Assembly (NCBI GenBank): GCA_004835665.1
Contig: RBKR01000021.1
Span: 496,001 to 560,000 of the forward strand
From: Phoma sp. XZ068
Taxonomy: Eukaryota > Ascomycota > Dothideomycetes > Pleosporales > Didymellaceae
Length of the DNA stretch: 64,000 nt
Direction: 5' to 3'
Below, piece after piece: positions 9,965-22,909 of the stretch; within the stretch, counting starts at the first letter, position 1, and the number at the start of each line of letters is the position of its first letter. Below the pieces are notes generated by a model that did not search any database, was not told the DNA's origin, and saw nothing but the letters and a program-made list of their open reading frames with translations. A program made the position numbers and the translations under genes.

Positions 9965-12343
9965 GTCTGTCAACCGAATCAGGTCACAATGTAGATGACA
10001 ACACGAATCAGTAGAAGCGCGGCATACGCCGGTGCCCAATCTGGCGGACAATTGGAGCTAGAGAGCAGCGATGCCCCTCCTTCTGTGAGCCTTCTGGAAG
10101 CGTCAAGGTCTTTGCATGTTACTCGTCGTTTCCAAAGAGTCGCGTAGCGCGGTGGGTAATGGCGCTCGCTGTCAGTTTTCGGCGAACCTGATTTCCATGT
10201 GGACTACGGTCACAGCAGGCATCCCTGTTCGGACTTGAGGCAGTGGTTAGTGCGCTTCAATTCTGCTTCCAACGGTGTGACGTTGAAACAATGAGCATGT
10301 CGGGATCATGGCTGTCCGTCGAAATGTCAACATGGGGCCGTTTGGTCAGCACTCAACTGCGATCGTGGCGCCAAACAATGAGTGCTGGCTGGTAAACAGA
10401 GACACGTCCTGAAGAAGACGTGTCAGCGCAACGCGTGAGTGGTGGAGAATGACGGATGCGAACGCTTCAAGTCTCCGTTCGATGTCGAAGAGTGAGTATG
10501 CGCTGAATGGAGGACTGATTACGGATGCTGAGTGCTTGTTCGCTCGCTTGTGACGTGTTCCGCCATTCACAATGCCGTGCCTGGCGTGAGCTTTGCGGTC
10601 AGCAGCAGGGAGCTCGTTGGTACACCTGATTGACAGCTGTAGGGCGACTAGACGCCTACTTAGCGTGTTTCCCGAACGAAGTCATCAGGACCAGAGAAAT
10701 TGCAGTTGACTCGACTTGATGATGGCGAGGCTTCACCACTTGGGTGTTTTTGGGATGGGTGCATCAAATTGGGTACGATCAGACGGCACGGGCGCTGATG
10801 CTCGATCAGGATCTCTCTCGCTATCGGCTCAGCCGAGCGATCAGCGACGAGGGGCGGTTGAGAACCTGCAACATGCTCGCGGTGCCAATGCCGGACTTGG
10901 TGCCGCTGGAGGAACACCCGTGGGCAGTCCCGCTAACCCTTGCGACGGAGGCACACACAGTCAGACATTGTGACGTTGTGCTGCAGAAGCTGGGCCGGAC
11001 AGCCAATGCGCGTGTGCCGTGCATCGCAGCTCGCACGATGACACCACGAGTTCCGCTGCATGCGGTTGTGAAGGGACCACGGCCGTCAACTGCAGAACCG
11101 AGGCGCCGCACCCCTTGTAGTGGAGCTCGTTTTCTGGTACGTACCTGACGCTTGAATCGCGCCCAGCAAGCTAGCGTCTGCCGCGCCCTTCAGCAACGAT
11201 GTGCCATTATGCGGCGGTGACTTCAAACAACTATCGTGCGCTGCAGTGCCAGCAGTCCAGAGACGGGCTCCACGGGCGGCCGTCAGCTGTCGGCGAGTTG
11301 GTTTGCGACAAGGGTGGCCCAGTGTGAACGACTCCTGAAGCAGCCTTGGACCGGAGCGCGCAGTTGGGAGGCTTCCAGTCAGTAGCTCTCGCTGCGACCA
11401 GGGTGTCCGAGTCCGACGCGCCTGGTTCCTCAGCAATGCGGTGCCCCTGGGCCGTCGCGGACAGGTGCGGAGAGCTGCACACCGCACGCGCAGAGCCTAT
11501 TGCGGGCCCTGAGCAGCAGAGCCTCGCCGCCACTCAACGCGTACCAGACAACAGCAGCGGTAGGGCCAGCAAGCGCGGCGAGCCTCGTCCAGCGACAGTT
11601 GCAGCAGCAGGCAAGCGTTTCGAGCGTCACCGCCGGGCTTTGGCGCTGGCGTTCAAAACGGCCAGCCGTGGTGCTAAACTTGCATCCTGACGCTGCCTGT
11701 GGATGCAGCCGGTCGCGCTTGGTGGCAGCGCCGAGCCCAAAGCGGCAAGGCGTCTTTTCTCCCCCTACTCGTCGTGCTGATGCCCTTTAATTTCCCCCTT
11801 CCTCTCCCCGACTTTGTCTTAATCCATCGCCTTCCGGTGTCCGCAACCTCACGTCTGGTGCGATTGCGATCTCTCGTCACGTTCCCTTCTCTTGTCGACT
11901 TCTGCGAAGTGCCGCCATTCCTTTCGGCCTTTGCCCACATTCATTTCCACTCCACCCCATCCTTAGGCCCAGCCTGTCCGCTCCTTAGCTTTCCCCAACC
12001 CCGTTCCACTCCCTCCGGAACCAGCATCGCTTTTGGTCGATCATTCTTCGATACCTGCTCCCTGGCTAGCAGACTTTTTCCTTGAAGACCTCATACGCGC
12101 CTGGACGGTAGCTCGAGCCTCGACCCCACGTGAACCCCTTTGCACTCTGCGCAACTGGACTCGCCGAACGCCTCGCAACGCTCTCATACCTTCGCATATC
12201 CACTCGCCTGGATCCATTACCCTATACGACTCTTCACGAACATTGATAGACAGAGGTGCCTGGCTTGACCGCTCCCTCGTATATCTCTCCCACCTTTTCG
12301 AACCGCTCACCCGCCCCGGTCTTGGTTCACACACTTCTTCAAG
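9965..12343. other. long intergenic region and leader of the homeobox gene
   Basis: About 2.4 kb without a supported gene. Several open frames of 80-150 codons overlap on both strands at 10.7-11.7 kb, none with a domain or convincing start. From about 11,750 to 12,340 the plus strand is pyrimidine-rich (long CT runs such as CCCCCTTCCTCTCCCC), typical of fungal transcription-start regions and long 5' leaders. Short upstream ATG frames occur in this leader. Confidence 0.45.
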
Positions 12344-14195
12344 ATGCAATCCAACGACGACATCATGGAGTCCTCCACTCCCTCGCCTTCCGCCACCGCC
12401 ACTCCCACACCCTCTTCCAGCTCGGCCGCACGCCGTCCTCCTCGCAAGAGCACCCTCACTCAGCAACAGAGGAACCAAAAGCGCCAAAGGGCCACACAAG
12501 ATCAACTAGTCACCCTAGAGATCGAATTCAACAAGAACCCCACTCCCACCGCCGTTACCCGCGAGAGGATAGCGACTGAGATCAACATGACTGAGCGTTC
12601 AGTGCAGATCTGGTTTCAGAACAGGTGCGTCGAAGCATTGTCAAGCGCATAGTCCACTCTACTAACAACGACGCAGGAGAGCCAAGATAAAGAACATTGC
12701 CAAAAAGAGCATTGAGAACGGCGACGACTGCAATGATATTCCTGAGTCTATGCGACGATACCTTGCTCTCCAGGCCATGGAGTCTGGTAAATCGATAGGA
12801 AGCAGCTTCCTTGGCCGTGCTGGTGGCATACCGTATGGCAGCGGCATGCTCCTCAACACTGACACGAGCTCTTCAAAAGTTGGTACGTTGCATAACATCA
12901 CCAAGCCTATTTTAAACTTGCACTAACAATCACAAGTCATCACTCATTTCTCTGTCCGCTCCCTGAGCGTTGGTAGCTGGAGGAGAGTTGGCCAGTCCGC
13001 CATGGACTTGGTCATCTTCTACTCGCCAGAAAAGTGCTGCATCACTTACTACATCAACAACGACTCAGCTGGGTATAAGATTGAGTATCCCTTCTCCTAC
13101 ATCAAGAACATCAGCCTTGACAACGGAGACATGGCCACAAATGCCGAGGGCGCTTCTCAGCGACCAGGAGGTCTCGTTGTGGAACTCAACCGCCCACCAA
13201 ACTTCTTCATGGATTCCTCGGGCTCGGGAGGCTTCTTCCAGTGTGGCGATTTCACTGAAGACCAGCAGGCATCACAGGTAATGGTCCACCACCTCGGTGG
13301 CCATCCCAAGGTGTTGAGCGGACAGTTGGCGAAACTCGTCTCACTGGAAGCGTTTCAGAACCGCCATAACATGTACGACCCCCATGCCATTGCAGTCTCG
13401 GCGCCTGTTTCGCCAATCAACTTCCGTCCTGCATCGCAACCCAACCATGTGGTACATCCCCACAGTGGTATGTTTCATGACTCCCATCTCACGCCAGGTC
13501 CTTTCCCACCTCGTGGTCACAAGCGCCAGCGTTCTCGCTCTGTACCTGTGGCGGTTGACTTCTCGATGCTGCGTCATCCGATGCCGTCGTTCATGATCCA
13601 GCCCGAGCCGTCTCCATACATTCCCAACCCGGAGATCTTTGCCCCTGTTCCCCACTCTTCGTCAGGCCCCATTGGCCCACACCTGAGCATTGATACCTCG
13701 GCCGGTTATGGCATGGGCGATTACCGCCAATATCCCATGTCGGCCACCACAGCAAACTCACCATCTGAGTATGGCACACCGTCATTCTACTCATCGGGGC
13801 CTCAGAACGACAGCATTCCTGCTTCGAACTTTGGTCAACAATATAACATCCCGCCGTACGTGCACACACCCATGGGCCCGCCTCCTCACTCGGCAGCATT
13901 GAATTCCCCAATGCCGCCCATGGGACACCATGACCCCATCATCGCCAACCAGTCACCGCCACTCAACTCGTTTGGTCGCGACGGATCCGCGGATGTATAT
14001 CCCATGCCTCACGACCAGGGCATGTCAGATGAGACGCTTCACATGACAGATATGTACGCGAAGCAGAACCTCAACCTTCCCTTCCGGTCGCCAATGATGG
14101 AAGAGAATGTTGATGACCTAGACATGCAAAATCTGGTCTCTTTTGGTACACTCGACCCTTCGAGTCTGTCGCCTGAACATCATCACCAGATGTAA
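12344..14195 (+). CDS. homeodomain transcription factor
   Basis: Three exons (12344-12624, 12677-12882, 12937-14195) give about 581 residues. After a Ser/Pro-rich start comes a homeodomain at residues ~38-100: basic arm RKSTLTQQQRNQKRQRAT, then recognition helix ERSVQIWFQNRRAKIK; intron 1 falls inside the Asn-Arg|Arg of WFQNRR. A conserved post-homeodomain region follows (HFSVRSLSVGSWRRVGQSAMDLVIFYSPEKCC), seen in a fungal subgroup of homeobox regulators, then a long Pro/His/Ser/Met-rich tail likely to be disordered and regulatory. Residues Trp90, Phe91, Asn93 and Arg95 are the DNA-contact set. Relatives act in development and conidiation, but I cannot assign the exact orthologue. The long leader suggests translational or transcriptional control. 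Confidence 0.9.
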
Positions 14196-16540
14196 TCATG
14201 GGGGCGGATTTGTGTTTTCTGGTCGCTGTCATTCTTGCTTGCGCTAATACCCTGTCATCGTTGCCTTTGCGAAAGTGGTGGGCCGCTCAGCGCCCGCTCT
14301 TGAAACAGAAGCGAGTACCTGCTGCTGTCGCCTTTCTCGGCCCTATCCATACCTAATGTGTGTTTGCCTACCGTTACATATTGGCTCAGAGTGCTCGACA
14401 TATTGCATCATCTTCTTGTTCGATTTCTTCCTTTTCCAGTCTCTTTGTCGCTATCGACGTGAGCAAAATCATTCAATCCATCCACACTCCATTTTTACAG
14501 ATCTTGGTAACGCAATCTGAACGACCACCATATACGGGATCGGTTACATCTACGGCGTTGCTTGGGTTTGAAAGGATGGGACATGCACCGACCGGCGGAC
14601 TGGTGGAACCTGCGCCACCACCTCAGTGGGCGGTTGTCGGGTCGCGGCGGTGTTGCAAGTTGCCAAGTGGTGCGTTCACCGCGGGTTTCTTGTTCAATCT
14701 TGTTTGGAGTTTTTTGTCTATTCATTGTTTTTGCTGTTTCCTTTGTTGCGATTTCATACCCTTTGTTGGTGGAGGATGTTGGAGGTGATTGCTGTCTTTT
14801 GTTTGTGGCATCTCCTGGGGGTTTGGACATGGACGTAGCCGCTGGGCGTGCTGAAAGCTTGCTTTCTTCAGTTCTCAATAGTCAAATATCTCTGCATCAG
14901 AGTTAGCAAAAACATATCATTTCAACCGTAACCATGGATACATCCGCACACCATCAGCAAGCATGCAGAGAGTGAGGGCAGTAAAGTAGAGGTTCAAATA
15001 AGAGGCACGACTATCTTATATTGTCGAGGTATTCGGTGGAAATTGAGATTGACTCGTATCCAAAAGAAACGGTTTATTGAAGGCAATCCCTAATCTGCAA
15101 TCACCGAGTCGACAAGCGAAACGCCATGCGGGATTTCAATTGGCCTGTGTAGAATTACTCAGAGTCAATAAAGTCCATGTGCGTCTACAGGCTGTGATTC
15201 GACGTTGGGCTATATCGTCTCATCAGCTATAATAGCTGATGGTTTGCGCTGCTCGCATGTACGGTCGTACGAGTCTTAGCGCGAAGGAGCGTGACTTTTT
15301 CTTTCAACAAAGAAGGGCTTTTCGCACCAGACGGCCGGAGGATCGGGCGCACTCGGCGCAAGTTCCCAATTCCATGTTCTCAAACGCGAAACAGTGACAC
15401 GGCACATACTACGGTAGGTACCTGGGTAACGAGGTCTCACAGCGGCAGGCGGTGGAAGGGTGATGGACGAGCTTACGGCAGGGGTCCGTGTCAAGCTGTC
15501 AGCGCTTGTCCGCGAGGCTGGCCATGGTGGTGAATACGGTCGAATTACGATGGAAATGGAAATGAGAGCTTGGCACGCGCATTTGGGTCACGAAATGGGA
15601 CAGGTTCGGTCGGCATGTCATGACGTGAATGCCGAGGAGGAGCATCGCCAACGGTGGTGCGGCATCGAGGTTCTGGGCGGTGGGCACGATCAACGAGGCT
15701 TCGTCGCTTTGGGCCCAAGTCAGGGGCGCGGCGAGGTGGCGACGGGCGGGAGCACAATGGGGCTGCTCATTTCGCGCGACCGTCGTTGACAATTTTGCTC
15801 CTGAAAAGCGCGAGGCCCCTTTGCAACGGTTTTGCTGCTGTTGAGCTTCACTTGCACGCGACCCGGCTCTACTTGCAGGCCTGTTTGCTTCTTCGCTGCA
15901 CTGCACGCCAATTCCCCCCCAAGTGCGCCGCCAGACCGCGCCAGCCACCAGCGCCGACGTCAACTGCGACGAGCAGACGTGTGATTGGGGCTTGGCGCAA
16001 GGCGAGGTTCGATCTGCGCCTCGGACCCTTTGGAGCACCACCAGGCCGCCAGGCACGCAACGCACAACCTCCGGCACCGAGTCCTGGGGAAGATAGCTGC
16101 TCTGCTCCAGGGCACCGTAGCCAAACGTCACCCGGGCATTACTTGCAGGGTCAATCACGTAGGTGGCCTTTCTTAGCTCTGTCGTCCGGAGGTGGGCTCG
16201 GAAGTGCGCGGCTTGCGAGCGCCGGCGCAGGCAGCGTGCATGGGCGCATCCAAAATCATAAGATGCTCCCACGGCGTCTGACGGCTGCCCTAGCTTCCTC
16301 CGCCTTCCGTCGTCCACTTCCATGTCTTGTGCCCTTCTTGTCTCCCCGCCGCCCACTTCCCTCCCACCGCTGTGCACCGCATCCACCGCCGCCAATTGCC
16401 CTCCTCGAGTCGTGTGCTAACCGCCGCCCGCCAGCAGCGTTCCTCCACGCCGACTGCTCCTCGCTGCTTGCTTGCGCCGCCTGACGCAGACGACTCGAGT
16501 CCCCCCACTGCCCTCCCCCTGACGCCCTGGGATCGCTGCC
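14196..16540. other. intergenic region with promoter of lcb2
   Basis: 3' flank of the homeobox gene and upstream region of lcb2. A perfect short inverted repeat lies at 15221-15241 (listed separately). From 15.5 to 16.5 kb, GC-rich sequence keeps large open frames on both strands at once (298 codons minus, 276 codons plus); neither has a domain, and I read them as composition artefacts. 16,300-16,540 is CCGC/CT-rich leader sequence. Confidence 0.45.
15221..15241. repeat. perfect 10-bp inverted repeat with one-base centre
   Basis: The left arm CATCAGCTAT and its exact complement ATAGCTGATG are separated by a single A. It lies about 1.3 kb upstream of lcb2 and 1 kb downstream of the homeobox gene. 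It could bind a dimeric protein, but it may equally be chance; no second copy was noticed. Confidence 0.6.
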
Positions 16541-18550
16541 ATGCCGACCAGAAACATCAATCCGTTCGCGACATCCACCCCCATCTCTTCCTCCACCGAC
16601 ATCCTCGACGAGAAGCGCGACGAGCCGCGCCGGGCCTCGTTCACTAAGGGCAACAAGTTCACCTCCCTGTTCGGAGGCAATTCGCCCAAGGCCCGCACCG
16701 ACGCCGCTGCTCTGCGCGAAGCCCTCATTGCCCAGCAGCAGGCCCTCCTGAACTCGCCCTCGCCGCAGCAGATCAACACGGCCTCCATCTCCCTGCCCTC
16801 CATCAGCCTCACCACGGCCACCGGCGAGAAGATGCCCACCGAGCCCAAGACCCTGTTCCAGCCCCTCACGCCCGAGGAGCAACGGCGACTGGCCCGCGCA
16901 CATGCACAATTCGGGCCCCTCGGCTCCCACGCTCACCGCTACACCAGCAAGTTCGAGGGCGAATTCGGCGACCCCATCGAGGATGAGCCGCCATACTACT
17001 TCCTTCTCACAACCTACATCAGCTACCTTATCCTAATAGTATTCGGGCACGTGCGCGATTTCTTCGGCAAGCGCTTCAGGAGACAGCATTACAGCCATCT
17101 GCAGGAGAAGGATGGCTACGCTCCGCTCAACAGCGACTTTGACAACTTCTACACCCGCCGGCTGAAGATGAGGATCAACGACTGCTTCTCGCGGCCCACA
17201 ACTGGCGTCCCTGGACGTTACATCACTCTGCTCGACCGCAAGTCGGACGACGGCAACAACACCTTCAAGATGACAGGCACCACAACCGAGACACTGAATT
17301 TGAGTTCCTACAACTACCTTGGATTTGCTCAGTCCGAGGGCCCTTGTGCCGATGCAGCTGAGGCCGCCATCAGGAAGCACGGAATCACAATGGCTAGCCC
17401 TCGCGCTGATTCTGGTACATCTGAGCTTACTGTCGAGGTCGAGGACTTGATTGCCAAGTTTGTTGGCAAGCCAGCGTCAATGGTCTTCTCCATGGGTTTC
17501 GTCACAAACGCTACCACATTCCCTACCATTGTCGGCAAGGGCTGCCTCATGATCTCGGATGAGTTGAACCACTCGTCCATTCGATTCGGTGCCCGTCTTT
17601 CCGGTGCCATGGTCACCATGTTCAAGCACAACGACATGCGCGATCTCGAGCGCAAGCTGCGCGAAGCCATCTCACAAGGTCAGCCCCGCACACACCGTCC
17701 CTGGAAGAAGATCCTGGTTGCGGTTGAAGGTCTCTACTCTATGGAAGGCACCATGTGCAACCTGCCAGGCATCATCGAGCTGAAGAAGAAGTACAAGTTC
17801 TTCCTGTTCGTCGACGAGGCTCACTCCGTTGGTGGTGTCGGCCCCCGCGGACGTGGTGTATGCGATTACTTTGGCATTGCTCCCAGTGAAGTCGATCTCC
17901 TCATGGGCACACTCACCAAGTCGTTCGGCGCAAACGGCGGCTACCTCGCCGCAGACAAGGCCATCATCGACAAGCTCCGCACCACCAACGCCGCCATGCT
18001 CTACGCCGAATCCCCCACACCACCCGTTCTTGTCCAGATCGCTTCCGCTTTGCGCATCATCAACGGCGAGATCATTCCAGGCCAGGGAGAGGAGCGTCTT
18101 CAGCGTCTCAGCTTCAACTCGCGCTATCTCCGTCTTGGGTTGAAGCGTCTTGGATTCATTGTCTACGGCCACGACGACTCCCCCATCATCCCCATCATGT
18201 TGTACAACCCCGCCAAGATGCCCGCGTTCTCGCACGAAATGCTCAAGCGCAAGATCTCTGTTGTCGTCGTCGGATACCCTGCCACACCCCTTGTGTCTTC
18301 GCGCGCTCGTTTCTGCGTCAGCGCTGCACACACCAAGGAGGATCTCGACCGCATGCTCAGCGCCTGCGACGAGGTTGGCGATATCTTGCAGCTCAAGTTC
18401 AGCTCCGGTGTCGCGGGCGGTGCTGAGCCTGAGGAGTTGGTCGAGAAGACAGGCAAGCTGGGCGAGGCCAAGGAGCTGCAGCCCCCGAGGTGGAGGATCC
18501 AGGATGTGCTGAGGACAGGCGTGGAGGACGTGCAATTGCCGCTTAGGTAA
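16541..18550 (+). CDS. lcb2: serine palmitoyltransferase subunit 2 (Lcb2)
   Basis: A single exon of 669 residues. It catalyses, with Lcb1, the PLP-dependent condensation of L-serine and palmitoyl-CoA to 3-ketodihydrosphingosine in the ER, the first step of sphingolipid synthesis. A long Ser/Pro N-terminal region (1-140) precedes a membrane-associated helix (about 151-172, YYFLLTTYISYLILIVF). The alpha-oxoamine synthase fold follows, with LNLSSYNYLGFA, DELNHSSIR, FVDEAHSVGG and the PLP-lysine loop GTLTKSFGANGGY, where Lys460 is the expected Schiff-base residue. Most fungi have GTFTKSFGA, so Leu for Phe is a mild change. The C-terminal ~60 residues are variable. Start: the first ATG follows a long CT-rich leader. 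Confidence 0.97.
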   Translation: MPTRNINPFATSTPISSSTDILDEKRDEPRRASFTKGNKFTSLFGGNSPKARTDAAALREALIAQQQALLNSPSPQQINTASISLPSISLTTATGEKMPTEPKTLFQPLTPEEQRRLARAHAQFGPLGSHAHRYTSKFEGEFGDPIEDEPPYYFLLTTYISYLILIVFGHVRDFFGKRFRRQHYSHLQEKDGYAPLNSDFDNFYTRRLKMRINDCFSRPTTGVPGRYITLLDRKSDDGNNTFKMTGTTTETLNLSSYNYLGFAQSEGPCADAAEAAIRKHGITMASPRADSGTSELTVEVEDLIAKFVGKPASMVFSMGFVTNATTFPTIVGKGCLMISDELNHSSIRFGARLSGAMVTMFKHNDMRDLERKLREAISQGQPRTHRPWKKILVAVEGLYSMEGTMCNLPGIIELKKKYKFFLFVDEAHSVGGVGPRGRGVCDYFGIAPSEVDLLMGTLTKSFGANGGYLAADKAIIDKLRTTNAAMLYAESPTPPVLVQIASALRIINGEIIPGQGEERLQRLSFNSRYLRLGLKRLGFIVYGHDDSPIIPIMLYNPAKMPAFSHEMLKRKISVVVVGYPATPLVSSRARFCVSAAHTKEDLDRMLSACDEVGDILQLKFSSGVAGGAEPEELVEKTGKLGEAKELQPPRWRIQDVLRTGVEDVQLPLR

Positions 18551-21500
18551 ACGCGCCCACAAGGCTGAGGCTGAGTGGCACTTCGTTGCCCTTGCCGCCA
18601 TTGCCCTTCGCCCTCCCTGCGCCCTCGGTCGCACACATCCTCTCCCCGGCGCCAGTTCATCGCCCCGCATCATTTCAACGCCTTTCTTAGCATTTCTGGA
18701 GTATCATTCGGGCATTTCTTCCTCTCTTGTTCCTGTACGATACTCATCTTCATACCCTCGCTGTACTACCTTTACCTTCTTCCCCCCTGAGATGCACCAA
18801 TCTCGGTCCACCTTTTACCACACTTGTTCCCCAACGCGTCCGCTATGCGGCGCGCTTGCATGGTTGTCACGGTACAGCGACGCGGTAATAGTAATACGAT
18901 GGAGTGATGGGTGCGCTGGTTGTATATAGATGACCCGTTTACGATCTTGAGACGATTGGGTCGTAGCATCTATGAATGAGAAGACATTCACAAACCTGGC
19001 TTTGCGTTGTATCTGCCGTGATGGTGATGTGTTGTTTTGTCAAGATGCTTGGATACTAGCTGAGTCTTCTTGGAGATGAGGGTGTTTCGTATGCTTGTGT
19101 TACATCACGTCTTAACAATGGGCAGACCCTTGCGAGCCGTCATAAGGACGGAGAGGCGCTTGCGGCAGTAATCGTCTACTTGAAGATCAGACGTTACTTG
19201 AAGATCAGACGTTACTTGAAGATCAGACGTTACTTGAAGATCAGACGTTACTTGAAGATCAGACGTTACTACTCGCCGCGTCAGATCCTAGCATGGTAAT
19301 GTTCCATCACTGTGCCAGGAGCAAATCAAACAGCATCGGTGCACCCTACATACCGCTCCATGGCTACACATTTGGCGTGTAGGTGTCAACTCAAACAGAG
19401 GCAGTCCATCACAGGAGGGCAGTTGCAAGACCCGACCATCATACCGTACGCAGTACCACCTACCACCACAGAACGAAGCGCATTGCACATACAACCCGTA
19501 TTTCGAAATGCATTTTTTCTTACTCTTCAAATCTCCGAGATATACACGCTGGCGTTGCCGCATCTCATCTCAGCTCATCTCAGTATTATCTCCACTCTTG
19601 GATCCCGTCTCGTTTAAGGATTTGTAGGTGAAAATCACCTATAAGATGGGGTCACATCAAGGCGCGGTGTGTGCACTGCTAAGATGCGGGTGAGTCTTAG
19701 ATAGTCGGATTTGCTTTGTGTAACGGGGAAGTCAGGGAAGTGTGGGATGTAGTGTATTGTTGTTCGAACAGTCGCGTTAGATGCGGTGTTACGTGCACAG
19801 CGGGGTCCAGATGCAATATAGGGGATTCAAGTGGGTATAAGGCATGTGGTGTAGTGTTGTTCTAAAATAGTGTTGTATCAGGATGTACTGTGACTTGGAG
19901 TTACGGGGTGGGTGGTACATGGCTGTGTCTCGCGTGCAACGTTAACAGCGGTTGATACTAAGGTGCAATGTGCAATGTACAAAGGGCAGACACAGAGGCA
20001 GACAAGGCAGATACGGGAGTGAGGCGAAGTGCTGAGGATGGAATGGCGAACTCAGGTTGATGTTGAGGGTGACCGTTGGTGCAACGCTATACACAGCAAA
20101 ATTTAAGGGTATAGCATGGCACATGAGTGTTGGCTGTTCTTTACACGAGCGTGAATTGCACAAGTTGGTGTAGGATAGAGAATATCATAATGGAAGGAGA
20201 AGCAGCTAATGTACAGAAGTGAAGAGTCTCCAAGATGCAACAGTTCCTTGTTTGAAAGTATGGTCCTTAGAGTTGTGGGGTCAACAATATCAGGGCGAGG
20301 AGGCGTATAGTACGCTTTCAGAAGTGCTCCATAGGTGGCAAGGGCAATACACCAGCTGTAGCCGATGATTTGCTACAGTATGCAATGATCAATGATACGT
20401 GTATTTAGTTCAAGAAATGACTATGGGTACAATGACAGGCATGGCAGATATCAAGATTGTAGACGCGTCAGCAGGGCATATGTCAACGAGAGGGCTGAGA
20501 CAAAGTAGGCTCTGTTGGCGCCTACGATTCTAGGGTTGCTGGATCCAGGCTGTGCTGAGAGCTATGAAGCTCCGACAAGTTCCTATCGCGGCGCGAACCC
20601 TCTAGAACGGAAAGGTCATAAGACGCTTGCATATGCTGAGCTGGCATGAGGCTCTGCTGTCTAGTGCCGACTACTTCCTGGTTCTGGACCGATAGACCGA
20701 GATAGTCTGTTGTTACATGGAAGGTCCGATAAGATCAGCAGCGTCTATGCCTAATCGCCTAGGGAAATACGCATGTGCAAATCACATTGACATGTTGCTT
20801 CTCGCGTGATGGCTCAGCCGTATAGTGGCAGCTTTTAGGCTTGGTATGTATCCTTCACGCTTGGGACAGCATGTTTAATCCCGCGGATACTACAGCCGGA
20901 GCCGGCATGATGCTGTGAGCATGATATCCCAAATGTTATTGGCGCGAGCGTTCACTAAGACGACCGCGGAATCGAAGTTGTGCCCTTTGAGTCATCCGGG
21001 CTGTGCTTGCAAAAGTCCAGGATACTCGATGAGAAACTTGGTGCATTTTGGCCAATACCAGAGTGAGGCCCCTTGTCAGCTGGTCCCGCAAGGTTAACTC
21101 TTTCTTGATAGCATGGATCCAGACACGACGGCTTTCCTAACGATCCGAAGCCGCGAGCTGACGGATGCTTTGGACGAACGGCTCGAACGGATAACGCCAA
21201 GCGAAGGACTCTGGAACGGCACTGTGGTGAGGTAAGAAGGGCGGCTCGCGCCGTCCGGTGGAACGGTCCTTCACTCTTTTATCAATGTCAGACGGAAGGG
21301 ATCCATCTGCAAGGGTCCCTGTCCTTCGAGCCCTATAGCGCTGGGTCCTTCAAACACGTCTTCACTGTCGAATCAATCGTAGTCGTAGGGCTGAGATCGG
21401 AATCCTTCAGAAGGATGCATACAACCACAACGCATGCAAGCTGTCCGGTGTCCTCGAGATTGGAATCCGTACTCTTGCTGTGGTTCGTGAAGTTGCCGTT

Positions 21501-22909
21501 TCAATGCCTATTGGCTTGAATCTATAGGCGGGGGTGAGAGGGCGTGACAGCGTGCAGATGCGGGGCGTCGACTTCCACATGGTAGTGGAGCCGGCTACCG
21601 ACTCGAAGGGCAAGCACAGATCGGCACTGCAGACTGCGAACAAGTTCGCATCTGCCGTGCATTATGCGAGGTCCTTCTCTGCTGAACTCGACTCAATTAG
21701 AAGAGCTCTGAAAGGGCGAACTTGAGTCCTTCGACTCTTTCGGGGAGGCAAGATATAGTATCAGCCTCACGCAGCGTGTGGCAATTACATGATGTATTGC
21801 AATTACTTGCTCAAACAAAGAACAGTCCTGTTGTGTCTCAAGAATGCTTGCTCGTGCATGCGCTGTGCTCCGTGAGTTCTCTCCGCACTCGAGGCAAACC
21901 TGACATCGATGACCTTGTTTGAGGGCAGATGCGTTGGCGATTGCGAGAGCGAACATGCAGGTCGATCAGGTGCACGTCGTACAGAGCAAGCCACCGCCCA
22001 TATCGGAATATAAGGCAAATCTCGTGTGTTCGAGGTGTGTTGGCAGCCGGTTGCCTGTTCTTGGGAGGGCGTCAAACGCGGGAAGTAGTGGGAATGGCAC
22101 CTCAAAGCACGGAGAGGCATGTGCGAAGTGTTTAGCGCCATCGGCTGTCGTTCACGTCTCCGACAAACCGTCAACGGCTGCGACGTTCACCAGCATTCTT
22201 TTGACAGCCGAGACAGCCATGATATGCCGCTAGAAAAAAGCCGACATAATACACCGGATCTAGTAAGATGATTGCATGCACGGCTCAATCTTTTGAGCTC
22301 AATTCGGCTCTTAGCCAGCTCCAAGGCTGTGGCTCACCAACCATCACGATTCCGTCTGCTGCAGGTCGTCTCGGTTGTATGCACGTTTGAAGGACTCATT
22401 AGACATCCGGTGAGCATTTTGAGGCTCTGTCTTACATTCTGAGCTGGCTTGGCTGCTAAGAACCCTGTCGATTTGCCTGCTTCTGGGGTGCCTGCTTCAG
22501 CCTGGTGGCTTTGGCCGGTCAATAGCACCATAGCCAATCCTCAGACGGGGCTTGCGAACACCTCGTTTGCGACCAATGGTGATTGTTCAAGTTTGTCGGG
22601 TGGTAGCGAATTGATCCTGCGGCTCGATACCGAGAAGGACCTCTAACGCCGGCTTGCATTATGACGGTGTTACTATAGCCGTGGGATGGATGGGCAACAT
22701 ACGCGTTTCTCAGTGACACAAAAGGATAGAGGTATGTCTATATAGAACCTCTGAACACATCATTCTGCCTTGCTCCTCCAGTACTGCCTTGTCAATTGTT
22801 CTTCACAGTCCCGTCTATTTTCTAAGCTTGAGAGCGAACTTGATGTTTGCTAAGCTTTAGCATCACAACTCCAACCTGATTATCCTTGACGATTGTACCA
22901 ATTACAGAC
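18551..22909. other. 4.3-kb gene desert
   Basis: No open frame above about 125 codons and none with a recognisable domain or plausible splicing. It contains an exact 18-bp tandem repeat at 19177-19266. Base composition is nearer 50% GC than in the coding blocks, and I saw no transposase or reverse-transcriptase remnant. The last ~200 bases should hold the promoter of the gene at 22910. Confidence 0.5.
19177..19266 (+). repeat. five exact copies of an 18-bp tandem repeat
   Basis: The unit TACTTGAAGATCAGACGT is repeated five times without a mismatch, followed by a partial TACT. It is about 0.6 kb downstream of the lcb2 stop in a gene-poor region. Perfect identity suggests recent expansion, and copy number should vary among isolates. 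No coding frame is involved. Confidence 0.95.

Noticed and set aside
10716..11690. Several 80-134 codon frames suggesting a gene upstream of the homeobox factor
   Set aside because: No splice combination gave a recognisable protein; frames occur on both strands in equal measure.
15499..16484. Large overlapping open frames on both strands (298 and 276 codons)
   Set aside because: They overlap each other in GC-rich sequence upstream of lcb2, have no domain and show Arg/Ala/Pro-rich random composition.
19177..19266. CRISPR-like array
   Set aside because: The units are directly adjacent with no spacers, and this is a fungal genome.
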